Assembly (NCBI GenBank): GCA_903916775.1
Contig: CAIWXY010000213.1
Location: forward strand, 1-9,945
Length of the DNA stretch: 9,945 nucleotides
Origin: an uncultured Actinomycetes bacterium
GTDB lineage: Bacteria > Actinomycetota > Actinomycetes > Nanopelagicales > Nanopelagicaceae
Reading direction: 5' to 3'
A model generated the notes under the pieces. That model searched no databases, was not told where the DNA came from, and worked only from the letters and a program-made list of their open reading frames with translations. A program made the translations under genes and the position numbers. Shown in pieces: positions 1-6,028 of the stretch (position 1 is its first letter; each line of letters opens with the position of its first letter).

Positions 1-1
1 A

Positions 2-307
2 TTAGTGGAGCTAGAGTCCTTTGGACTCATCACAATTCGTGGTCGTTACTACGATGCTGATGCGCTATCGGTAGGCAGAACAGTTTCGGCTATTGCAGCT
101 TTCGGTATCGAACCGCGCCATCTTCGCTCATTTAAGTCTGCGGCAGATCGCGAGATTGGTTTGGTCGAGCAAGTCATCACACCGCTTTTGGCTCAAAAAA
201 GTTCTGATGCAAAAGCCAGAGCGGAAGAAGTCGCTAACGAGCTAGCCGCCCTGTCGGTGAAATTGCATGCTGCGCTAGTTCGCGCTGGCCTGCACCGGTC
301 GAAGTAG
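2..307 (+). CDS. ftsR: FtsR-like MerR-family transcriptional regulator, C-terminal part (5' truncated by window edge)
   Basis: This reading frame enters from the left edge without a start; about 101 residues and the stop codon are visible. The GTG at position 5 lies inside the gene. The opening stretch, with its LESFGLI and RGRYYDADAL segments, reads like the end of a MerR winged helix-turn-helix, where the wing residues contact DNA. It is followed by a helical region containing FGIEPRHLRSFKSAADRE and a final helix-rich tail (ELAALSVKLHAALVRAGL) of the type seen in mycobacterial Rv1828 and corynebacterial FtsR. In Corynebacterium, FtsR is known as a regulator of ftsZ. The assignment rests on the sequence and on the following genes, which match the Rv1828-Rv1829-Rv1830-gcvP order. 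The main helix-turn-helix is outside the window, so DNA specificity cannot be judged. It is probably cotranscribed with the next gene, 38 bases downstream. Confidence 0.85.
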   Translation, partial: LVELESFGLITIRGRYYDADALSVGRTVSAIAAFGIEPRHLRSFKSAADREIGLVEQVITPLLAQKSSDAKARAEEVANELAALSVKLHAALVRAGLHRSK

Positions 308-313
308 AACTCG

Positions 314-329
314 TCCCCACGTGTGGGGA
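314..329. promoter_or_regulatory. Perfect dyad (7-base arms, 2-base centre) between ftsR and the BFN gene
   Basis: The sequence reads TCCCCAC-GT-GTGGGGA. Both 7-base arms are exactly complementary and the centre includes the hexamer CACGTG. As RNA it could fold into a 6-pair GC-rich stem with a 4-base loop. No T-run follows, so it is not a typical intrinsic terminator. It sits just before the ribosome-binding site of the next gene (AGAGG at 333-337). It could be a protein-binding operator, an mRNA stabilising hairpin, or chance; nothing in the sequence decides between these. Confidence 0.35.
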
Positions 330-345
330 GTGAGAGGATGAGTGC

Positions 346-813
346 ATGAGTATTCCTGTTGAGGTTGTTGGCGTTCGAATTGAAATGCCTTCTAACCAAC
401 CAATCGTTTTGCTGAAGGAGATTGGCGGAATTCGCTATCTTCCGATTTGGGTTGGTGCGGTAGAGGCTTCGGCTATTGCATTCGCCCAGCAGAATTTGAT
501 TCCAGCGCGACCGCTCACGCACGACCTCTTCACTTCGGTTCTCCATATCTTGGGTAACCCAGTGAGCAGCGTGGAAATCTCAGATTTGCGAGATGGGGTT
601 TTCTACTCCGAGCTCCATCTATCTGGCGGCACGACCGTTTCAGCTAGGCCGAGTGATGCAATAGCGCTAGCCATACGCGTAAAAGCCCCCATAAGCGCCA
701 CAGAGGCTCTTTTCGCCAAGGCTGGGATAGAAATTCCAGATCAATCTGAGGATGAGGTAGAGAAGTTTCGGGCCTTTCTCGATGAGATTAACCCTGACGA
801 CTTCCTTGGCTAG
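346..813 (+). CDS. Bifunctional nuclease (BFN/DUF151) domain protein
   Basis: This 155-residue protein is essentially a single BFN (DUF151) domain. Family hallmarks are visible in order: an N-terminal beta strand set (VEVVGVRIE), LPIWVG at 32-37, EASAIAF at 40-46, RPLTHDL at 55-61, and the signature ARPSDAIALAIR at 100-111. An acidic tail follows (SEDEVEKFRAFLDEINPDDF). Members related to the plant BFN protein are reported to have nuclease activity, but the role in actinobacteria is not established. It corresponds to Rv1829, which likewise lies between two MerR-type regulators. No signal peptide or membrane segment is seen, so it is probably cytoplasmic. The ATG at 346 is preceded by AGAGG with 8-base spacing; an ATG at 338 is in another frame and closes after three codons. 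Confidence 0.9.
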   Translation: MSIPVEVVGVRIEMPSNQPIVLLKEIGGIRYLPIWVGAVEASAIAFAQQNLIPARPLTHDLFTSVLHILGNPVSSVEISDLRDGVFYSELHLSGGTTVSARPSDAIALAIRVKAPISATEALFAKAGIEIPDQSEDEVEKFRAFLDEINPDDFLG

Positions 814-892
814 CCACGCTAGGGTAAGCCTCAAGTAAAGGTTTAAAGTTTTGCGTGTCGCAGCGCTATGCTCTGGAGCAAGAACTCTATCC

Positions 893-922
893 TTAAGCCA
901 TACTGAATCCCCTCGGTATAAC
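893..922 (+). promoter_or_regulatory. Candidate promoter for the Rv1830-type merR gene (and gcvP)
   Basis: The 141-base gap before the second MerR gene is the largest intergenic space in the window. It holds a -10-like TATAAC at 917-922, one base from the consensus. A weak -35-like TTAAGC lies at 893-898, with an 18-base spacer. A start site would fall near 929, about 26 bases before the ATG at 955. The -35 match is poor and no other evidence supports it, so this is a suggestion only. Confidence 0.3.
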
Positions 923-933
923 CCGTATCGGGT
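921..933. promoter_or_regulatory. Dyad ACCCG-TAT-CGGGT, possible operator ahead of the merR gene
   Basis: An exact inverted repeat with 5-base arms and a 3-base centre lies 22 bases before the ATG at 955. It overlaps the end of the candidate -10 box and the predicted start site. That position would suit a repressor or autoregulatory site for a dimeric regulator such as the MerR protein encoded next. The arms are short enough to occur by chance. Confidence 0.3.
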
Positions 934-954
934 GTCTGCAGAAGTGAGAACTCC

Positions 955-1470
955 ATGACCACTGGGTCTAATCCCGACGTTCAAGAACTCGGTTATCGCG
1001 GAGCTACAGCATGCGTTGCTGCAGGTATTACATATCGCCAACTCGATTATTGGGCGCGAACGGACTTAGTTGGACCGAGCATTCAAGGGGCGAGTGGCTC
1101 TGGCTCACAACGACTTTATAGTTTTCGCGACATCTTGGTTCTCAAGATCGTCAAGCGACTTTTGGATACGGGCGTATCCCTTCAAAATATTCGTAGCGCA
1201 GTAGAGCATCTGCGCTCTCGCGGAGTCTCAGATCTCGAACGTATGACGCTGATGAGCGATGGGGTCTCAATTTATGAGTGCGCAAGCGCTGATGAGATCG
1301 TCGACCTGCTTCAAGGCGGTCAAGGCGTATTTGGTATTGCCATTAACAAAGTATGGACCGAGGTAGAGGGCTCTCTGGCCAATCTACAGTCTGAATCAGT
1401 GGTTGATGGTTCAGTGCCTAGCAATGCCACCGATGAACTCGCGCTTCGACGCAAGCGTAAAGGCGCCTAG
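955..1470 (+). CDS. MerR-family transcriptional regulator, Rv1830 (McdR/ResR) type
   Basis: This 171-residue protein carries a strongly conserved N-terminal MerR winged helix-turn-helix. It includes GYRGATAC at 13-20, AGITYRQLDYWARTDLV at 23-39 (recognition helix) and a glycine/serine-rich wing ending SGSQRLYSF at 49-57. A helical dimerisation stretch follows (ILVLKIVKRLLDTGVSLQNI, 60-79). The later segment with VDLLQGGQGVFGIAI at 116-130 is typical of the mycobacterial Rv1830 family, known as McdR in M. smegmatis and ResR in M. tuberculosis and linked there to cell division and growth control. No cysteine pattern of a metal-sensing MerR is present. The C-terminus is polar and ends in basic residues (RRKRKG). 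The ATG at 955 is the only good start, since no in-frame alternative lies near, though its ribosome-binding site is weak. gcvP follows after 36 bases and is probably cotranscribed. Confidence 0.9.
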   Translation: MTTGSNPDVQELGYRGATACVAAGITYRQLDYWARTDLVGPSIQGASGSGSQRLYSFRDILVLKIVKRLLDTGVSLQNIRSAVEHLRSRGVSDLERMTLMSDGVSIYECASADEIVDLLQGGQGVFGIAINKVWTEVEGSLANLQSESVVDGSVPSNATDELALRRKRKGA

Positions 1471-1496
1471 CAGTACTCTTTCTCTCTCATAACTTT

Positions 1497-1504
1497 AGGG
1501 GGAG
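1497..1504 (+). promoter_or_regulatory. Ribosome-binding site supporting a TTG start for gcvP
   Basis: The purine run AGGGGGAG ends two bases before the TTG at 1507. Its AGGGG part is five bases from the start codon. No ATG or GTG lies in frame between here and the conserved FVDRHIGP segment, so TTG is the likely initiator. Confidence 0.6.
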
Positions 1505-1506
1505 CC

Positions 1507-4371
1507 TTGTCAGTCAAGCGATCAGTAATCCGCGAATCCTTTGTCGATCGTCACATTGGTCCTGACGAAAGTTCAATCGCTCTGATGCTCTCGAGCTTGG
1601 GGGAGTCTTCACTTGAATCACTGATTGCTCGCGTAGTGCCCGCAAATATTGCAATGGGCGAAAAGCTCGAGAGTGTATTACCTGAAGGAATTTCAGAAGT
1701 TGCAGCGATTAAGCGTTTACGAGAACTCGCAGATCAGAACCGGGTTATGCGTTCCTACATTGGCAGCGGTTATTACGGAACCATCATGCCACCAGTGGTA
1801 CTTCGCAACATTCTAGAAAATCCTGCCTGGTACACCGCCTACACGCCGTATCAACCAGAAATTAGTCAGGGCCGCCTTGAGGCAATCTTTGCTTTCCAAA
1901 CAGTGGTGAGTGATCTCACCGGATTGCCGATTGCCAATGCATCAATGCTTGATGAAGCAACGAGTGCGGCTGAGGCTATGACGCTCGCACGCCGCAACTG
2001 GAGCGGAAGTGATGATGCCGCATTCTTCGTCGATCGAAATCTTCATCCTCACATCAAAGCTGTCATTGCAACTCGAGCAAAGCCACTCAAGATCACTCTC
2101 ATAGAAGCCTCTATTCATGATCTCGACATGGTTGCTGTACCGCTTTTCGGTGGAATCGTCTCTCAATTTTCAACGTATGGTGAAGTTGTCAATGTAGAAA
2201 AATTTGTCACCGAGATTCATGCGCGAGGTGCGCTGGCAATTGTTGCAACGGATTTATTGGCTCTTGCACTTTACAGATCGCCAGGGGAGTGCGGCGCAGA
2301 TGTTGCAATTGGTTCCGCGCAAAGGTTTGGCGTGCCGATGGGTTTTGGTGGGCCACATGCTGGTTTTATGTCAGTTCGTGCCGGTCTTGAACGTTCGATC
2401 CCAGGACGACTAGTGGGGCAGAGTGTGGATAGCCATGGAAATAGCGCTTATCGCTTGGCACTCCAAACACGCGAGCAACATATCCGTCGTGACAAAGCAA
2501 CATCAAATATTTGTACAGCGCAAGTTCTACTCGCGGTGCTCTCCGCTTTCTATGCGATGTGGCATGGCGCAGACGGCATTAAGGCGATCGCAACACACGT
2601 TCGTGAGAATACTCATCTATTGCGTAAGAGTTTGGCATCTCATGGACTCAAGGTGAGTTCATTTGATGTCTTCGATACATTTGTAATCAACGATGTTGAT
2701 GCAGAGTCGGTAGCAACACAGGCTCGAGAGCGTGGAATAAATCTGAGGATAATTTCAGCGCAGGCTCTTGGTATCTCTCTTGATGAAACTGTGACCCTGC
2801 ATGACCTAGAAGAATTGGCCCAACTTTTCGGAGCAACGCTGCAAGGGGAAGGCGCATCCCTTCTGAGTGCGCCACGTGCTACAGATTATTTGCAGCACAA
2901 AATCTTTAACTCGTATCATTCCGAGACATCCATGTTGCGATACATCCGCACTCTGTCGGATAGAGATTTAGCGCTTGATCGTACGATGATCCCGCTTGGC
3001 TCTTGCACAATGAAACTCAATGCAACTACCGAGATGATTCCGATTACCTGGCCTGAATTCGCATCACTTCATCCATTTGCTCCAGCAGGGCAATCTGCCG
3101 GATTTAGAACACTCATCAGCGAACTTTCTGATTGGCTCATTGCAATCACCGGCTACGACGCAGTATCCCTGCAACCTAACGCTGGTTCGCAAGGAGAATT
3201 CGCGGGGCTTTTGGCTATTCGTAATTACTTAGATGCCAATGGGGGGAGTGAGAGAGATATCTGCCTCATTCCATCGAGTGCGCACGGAACCAACGCGGCC
3301 AGTGCTGTCATGGCTGGTATGAAAGTGGTTGTTGTTGCGTGCGACGAATTTGGTAACGTCTCAGTCGATGACATCAAAGCAAAAATTGAGGAATACAGCG
3401 GGCGCTTAGCAGCATTGATGGTGACATACCCGTCAACTCATGGCGTCTTTGAATCTGCGATCTCCGAAATTTGTGCACTGGTTCATGATGCAGGGGGACA
3501 GGTGTACGTTGACGGTGCGAACCTCAACGCATTGGTTGGCCTAGCTCAACCTGGAAAATTTGGTGCGGATGTTTCTCATCTTAATCTTCACAAAACTTTC
3601 TGCATTCCACACGGTGGCGGTGGACCGGGTGTTGGTCCAGTGATTTCAAGAGCACACCTTGCGCCATATCTTCCAAACCATCCGCAGGATCCGTTATGTG
3701 GTCCAACAACCGGTCCTGGCCCTGTGAGCTCTGCACCATTTGGTTCAGCTGGAATCTTGCCAATCTCATGGGCCTATATTCGAATGATGGGCGGTGCTGG
3801 TCTGACGAAGGCAACTCAAGTTGCGATCTTGTCCGCTAATTACATCGCAACAAAATTGGATCCACATTTCCCGGTTCTCTATAAGGGAGAAGGTGGATTT
3901 ATTGCCCATGAATGTATTGTCGACTTACGTGAGATCACCAAGAAATCTGGTGTGACTGTCGATGATGTTGCCAAGCGTCTGATGGATTACGGTTTCCATG
4001 CACCGACAGTCAGCTTTCCGGTTGCGGGAACTATGATGATCGAACCGACCGAATCAGAAGATATTGATGAATTGGATCGATTTATCAATGCAATGATTTC
4101 AATCCGTGCCGAGATTTCGGCGATTGATGCGGGAGAGATTACTGTCGAAGAATCTGCACTAAGAATGGCTCCGCATACAGACGTCGACTTACTGAGCGAA
4201 GTTTGGGATCGTAAATATTCACGCCAAAGCGCTGCATATCCAACTGGAGTTGATTCCAGCATGGGTCATAAGGGCAAATACTGGCCAAGTGGTGGACGTA
4301 TCGATGGGGTATTTGGGGATCGGAACTTGGTCTGCGCCTGTGCACCGATCGAGGAGTTGGCGATCAACTAG
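1507..4371 (+). CDS. gcvP: Glycine dehydrogenase (decarboxylating), glycine cleavage system P-protein
   Basis: GcvP uses pyridoxal phosphate to decarboxylate glycine and passes the aminomethyl group to the lipoyl arm of GcvH. At 954 residues this is the single-chain form, with N- and C-terminal halves fused, close to the 957 residues of the E. coli enzyme. Visible landmarks are FVDRHIGPD at 12-20, the block from GYYGTIMPP to YQPEISQGRLE at 88-125, GSCTMKLNA at 498-506, and HGTNAASA at 593-600. The cofactor site NLHKTFCIPHGGGGPG spans 693-708, with K696 the expected Schiff-base lysine. The frame is open and intact throughout. Neither GcvT nor GcvH is in the window. In M. tuberculosis gcvH lies a little upstream of the Rv1828 orthologue, so the partner may be just off the left edge (inference). 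The start is TTG. The gene ends facing the minus-strand operon. Confidence 0.97.
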   Translation: MSVKRSVIRESFVDRHIGPDESSIALMLSSLGESSLESLIARVVPANIAMGEKLESVLPEGISEVAAIKRLRELADQNRVMRSYIGSGYYGTIMPPVVLRNILENPAWYTAYTPYQPEISQGRLEAIFAFQTVVSDLTGLPIANASMLDEATSAAEAMTLARRNWSGSDDAAFFVDRNLHPHIKAVIATRAKPLKITLIEASIHDLDMVAVPLFGGIVSQFSTYGEVVNVEKFVTEIHARGALAIVATDLLALALYRSPGECGADVAIGSAQRFGVPMGFGGPHAGFMSVRAGLERSIPGRLVGQSVDSHGNSAYRLALQTREQHIRRDKATSNICTAQVLLAVLSAFYAMWHGADGIKAIATHVRENTHLLRKSLASHGLKVSSFDVFDTFVINDVDAESVATQARERGINLRIISAQALGISLDETVTLHDLEELAQLFGATLQGEGASLLSAPRATDYLQHKIFNSYHSETSMLRYIRTLSDRDLALDRTMIPLGSCTMKLNATTEMIPITWPEFASLHPFAPAGQSAGFRTLISELSDWLIAITGYDAVSLQPNAGSQGEFAGLLAIRNYLDANGGSERDICLIPSSAHGTNAASAVMAGMKVVVVACDEFGNVSVDDIKAKIEEYSGRLAALMVTYPSTHGVFESAISEICALVHDAGGQVYVDGANLNALVGLAQPGKFGADVSHLNLHKTFCIPHGGGGPGVGPVISRAHLAPYLPNHPQDPLCGPTTGPGPVSSAPFGSAGILPISWAYIRMMGGAGLTKATQVAILSANYIATKLDPHFPVLYKGEGGFIAHECIVDLREITKKSGVTVDDVAKRLMDYGFHAPTVSFPVAGTMMIEPTESEDIDELDRFINAMISIRAEISAIDAGEITVEESALRMAPHTDVDLLSEVWDRKYSRQSAAYPTGVDSSMGHKGKYWPSGGRIDGVFGDRNLVCACAPIEELAIN

Positions 4372-4388
4372 ATCGATTCTTTTACTTT
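4361..4388 (+). terminator. Weak candidate terminator at the end of gcvP
   Basis: A 5-pair hairpin (CGATC, loop AACTA, GATCG) overlaps the gcvP stop codon and is followed by the T-rich tract ATTCTTTTACTTT. The stem is short and only moderately GC-rich, so it would be inefficient. It is the only hairpin-plus-T candidate in the short convergent gap. No comparable T-run follows it in the minus direction for ppm1. Confidence 0.25.
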
Positions 4389-4400
4389 ACATAATGTCGA

Positions 4401-5135
4401 TTATCGGCGATTAAGTATGCGCTTGAAACCCCACTGAGTGGTCTTTAGCCATGCTTCGAAAACAATTCCTGTGTTCATCTTGGATTGGCCATCAACTCGT
4501 TCGGTAAATTCAATGGGTACCTGTGTAATAGACATGCCGTGGCGTGCGGCTAAAGCAACAACTTCGATCTGAAATCCGTATCCAGAGGCTTCCAAATCGG
4601 ATTTCAGAATCTCTTTGACGAGCTTCATGCGGAGGACTCTAAATCCACTTGTGAGGTCTTTGTAGGGCAATTTCAGAGCCGCAGATGCGTACCAGGTGCC
4701 AAACCGCGAGATCAGGCGCCTTGCCAATGGCCAATTGTGGACCGAGCCGCCAGGCATCCAACGAGTGCCAATAACAAGGTCGTAGCCTGCCTTAGCAGCC
4801 CCTAAAAGTTCTCCCAATTGCGCCGGATGATGGCTGCCATCCGCATCCATTTCTACAAGAAATTCGTATAGATTATTGTCACTCGTTTGCCGAGAGCTGG
4901 CCCAAGAAAATCCAGCCAGATATGCAGGGCCTAAACCAGCTTTCTGGCTGCGATGGAGAACATGAATTTTCTCGGATTTAAGGGATTCTGCAATTTCGCC
5001 CGTGCCATCCGGGGAATTGTCATCGACGATCAGAATGTCGATATCGTCGTGCAATTCGGTGAGTTCTTCCACAAGCCTTTTTAGGTTTGCGCGTTCATTG
5101 TACGTTGGCAAAATTACAAGAGTGTTATTCACCAT
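4401..5135 (-). CDS. ppm1: Polyprenyl-phosphate mannose synthase (GT2 family, Ppm1/DPM1-like)
   Basis: This 244-residue family 2 glycosyltransferase is of the dolichol-phosphate mannose synthase type. It would transfer mannose from GDP-mannose to a polyprenyl phosphate at the inner face of the membrane, supplying the donor for mannosylation of lipoglycans and exported proteins. Visible motifs are LVILPTYNER at 6-15, ILIVDDNSPDGT at 34-45, the metal/nucleotide motif DAD at 97-99 inside VEMDADGSHHP, IGTRWMPGGSV at 122-132, SGFRVLR at 163-169 and FTERVDGQSKM at 210-220. There is no membrane segment and no fused Lnt-like acyltransferase domain, unlike the two-domain M. tuberculosis Ppm1, so this is the stand-alone form. 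Its ATG overlaps the end of the exonuclease gene by 7 bases, which implies translational coupling. Mannose specificity rests on family resemblance; other GT2 enzymes on polyprenyl phosphate are possible. Confidence 0.88.
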   Translation of the reverse strand: MVNNTLVILPTYNERANLKRLVEELTELHDDIDILIVDDNSPDGTGEIAESLKSEKIHVLHRSQKAGLGPAYLAGFSWASSRQTSDNNLYEFLVEMDADGSHHPAQLGELLGAAKAGYDLVIGTRWMPGGSVHNWPLARRLISRFGTWYASAALKLPYKDLTSGFRVLRMKLVKEILKSDLEASGYGFQIEVVALAARHGMSITQVPIEFTERVDGQSKMNTGIVFEAWLKTTQWGFKRILNRR

Positions 5136-6028
5136 CCGAGCGCCGAAATCATGCGATCGATCGAAGCACCCAGATTAAATTCGTTCTTATATCGATAAAT
5201 TTCATCAAGCGATGTAGGCGTCTTAGGAATATCAAATTTCATCGGTGGAATCGGAACATCTAAGGCGCAGTGCACGATTGTTGGTGCGATGGAAATGTAT
5301 TCACTTGATTCAATCAGTTTCTTACGCAAGTTCGGCGTAAGGCGTTCATCGTTAGCATGCGCTGCATCAAGCGCTTCTTCAATACTTTTGAAGTTATTAG
5401 CAATCAGTGCCGCACCTTTCTCACCAATTCCTTTCACTCCTGGAAGACCATCGGATGCATCGCCTCGGATCAGGGCAAATAGTGCGTACCTATCCCCTGG
5501 GATTTCGTATTTACGAGCTATCCAAGCAATGTCGACAAGATCATGGTTGGCCAAGCCTTTTGCTAAGTAAATAACTTTTACTCGACGTTTATCGTTAACT
5601 AACTGGAACAAGTCACGATCTCCGGTCGCAATGAAAGTAGGACCGCGTTCGCGCGTACCAACAGTCGCAATAACATCATCTGCCTCGTAATTGTCAACAC
5701 CTACATTGGGAATTCCAAAAGCGTCGAGGATATCTAGCAAGATTGGTATCTGTGGTGTCAAAGTATCTGGTTCGGCTTCATCACCATCGTCATCTACGCG
5801 ATTGGCTTTGTAACCGGGAAATAGGTCAGTTCGCCATGTAGGGCGCCAATCCCCTTCAGTTGCACAGAGAATTCGCGATGGTTGGTATTGTGAAATTAGC
5901 CGTGCCGACATATCGAGAAAACCTTTGATGGCGTTCACCGGTGAACCATCAGGTGCGACAAGTGAGTCTGGCATTCCGTAGTAGGCCCGATACCAGAGAG
6001 ATGCACTGTCAAGAAGGAGAAGTGTCAT
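5129..6028 (-). CDS. Stand-alone 5'-3' exonuclease (FEN-like, PIN/H3TH, Rv2090 type)
   Basis: This 299-residue protein resembles the 5' nuclease domain of DNA polymerase I without any polymerase. Expected roles are removal of flaps or RNA primers and repair. In order, one sees LLLLDSASLWYRAYYG with D7, DWRPTWR and PGYKANR forming the arch-side helix (60-77), and the acidic cluster EADD at 115-118. GDRD follows at 136-139, then the helix-hairpin-helix region GDASDGLPGVKGIGEKGA at 189-206, with D190 and D193. At the second metal-ligand position, where the family normally has Asp three residues before the Trp of DWRP, there is Glu (E58 in ATEGDW). The ATG overlaps the helicase stop as ATGA, and GGGA lies 8 bases upstream of the start. 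The gene sits between helY and ppm1 with no room for separate promoters, so it is probably made with the helicase. Confidence 0.92.
   Translation of the reverse strand: MTLLLLDSASLWYRAYYGMPDSLVAPDGSPVNAIKGFLDMSARLISQYQPSRILCATEGDWRPTWRTDLFPGYKANRVDDDGDEAEPDTLTPQIPILLDILDAFGIPNVGVDNYEADDVIATVGTRERGPTFIATGDRDLFQLVNDKRRVKVIYLAKGLANHDLVDIAWIARKYEIPGDRYALFALIRGDASDGLPGVKGIGEKGAALIANNFKSIEEALDAAHANDERLTPNLRKKLIESSEYISIAPTIVHCALDVPIPPMKFDIPKTPTSLDEIYRYKNEFNLGASIDRMISALGW

Noticed and set aside
193..546. Minus-strand open frame of 117 codons opposite ftsR and the BFN gene
   Set aside because: It lies antisense to two clear genes, has low-complexity, unfamiliar composition and no recognisable domain. 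It is a shadow of the plus-strand genes.
810..822. Inverted repeat CTAGC-CAC-GCTAG over the BFN stop codon
   Set aside because: It has 5-base arms and no following T-run, so it does not support a terminator. It is short enough to be chance and was not listed as a feature.
667..1041. Minus-strand open frame of 124 codons across the gap before the second MerR gene
   Set aside because: It spans the end of one plus-strand gene and the start of the next, with no family resemblance. The intergenic part is better explained as a promoter region.
1471..1506. Possible glycine riboswitch upstream of gcvP
   Set aside because: Only 36 bases separate gcvP from the preceding gene, too short for a glycine aptamer, and no such fold is visible.
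4372..4400. Possible small gene or RNA in the convergent gap between gcvP and ppm1
   Set aside because: The gap is only 29 bases and holds no more than the T-rich tail of a weak hairpin.
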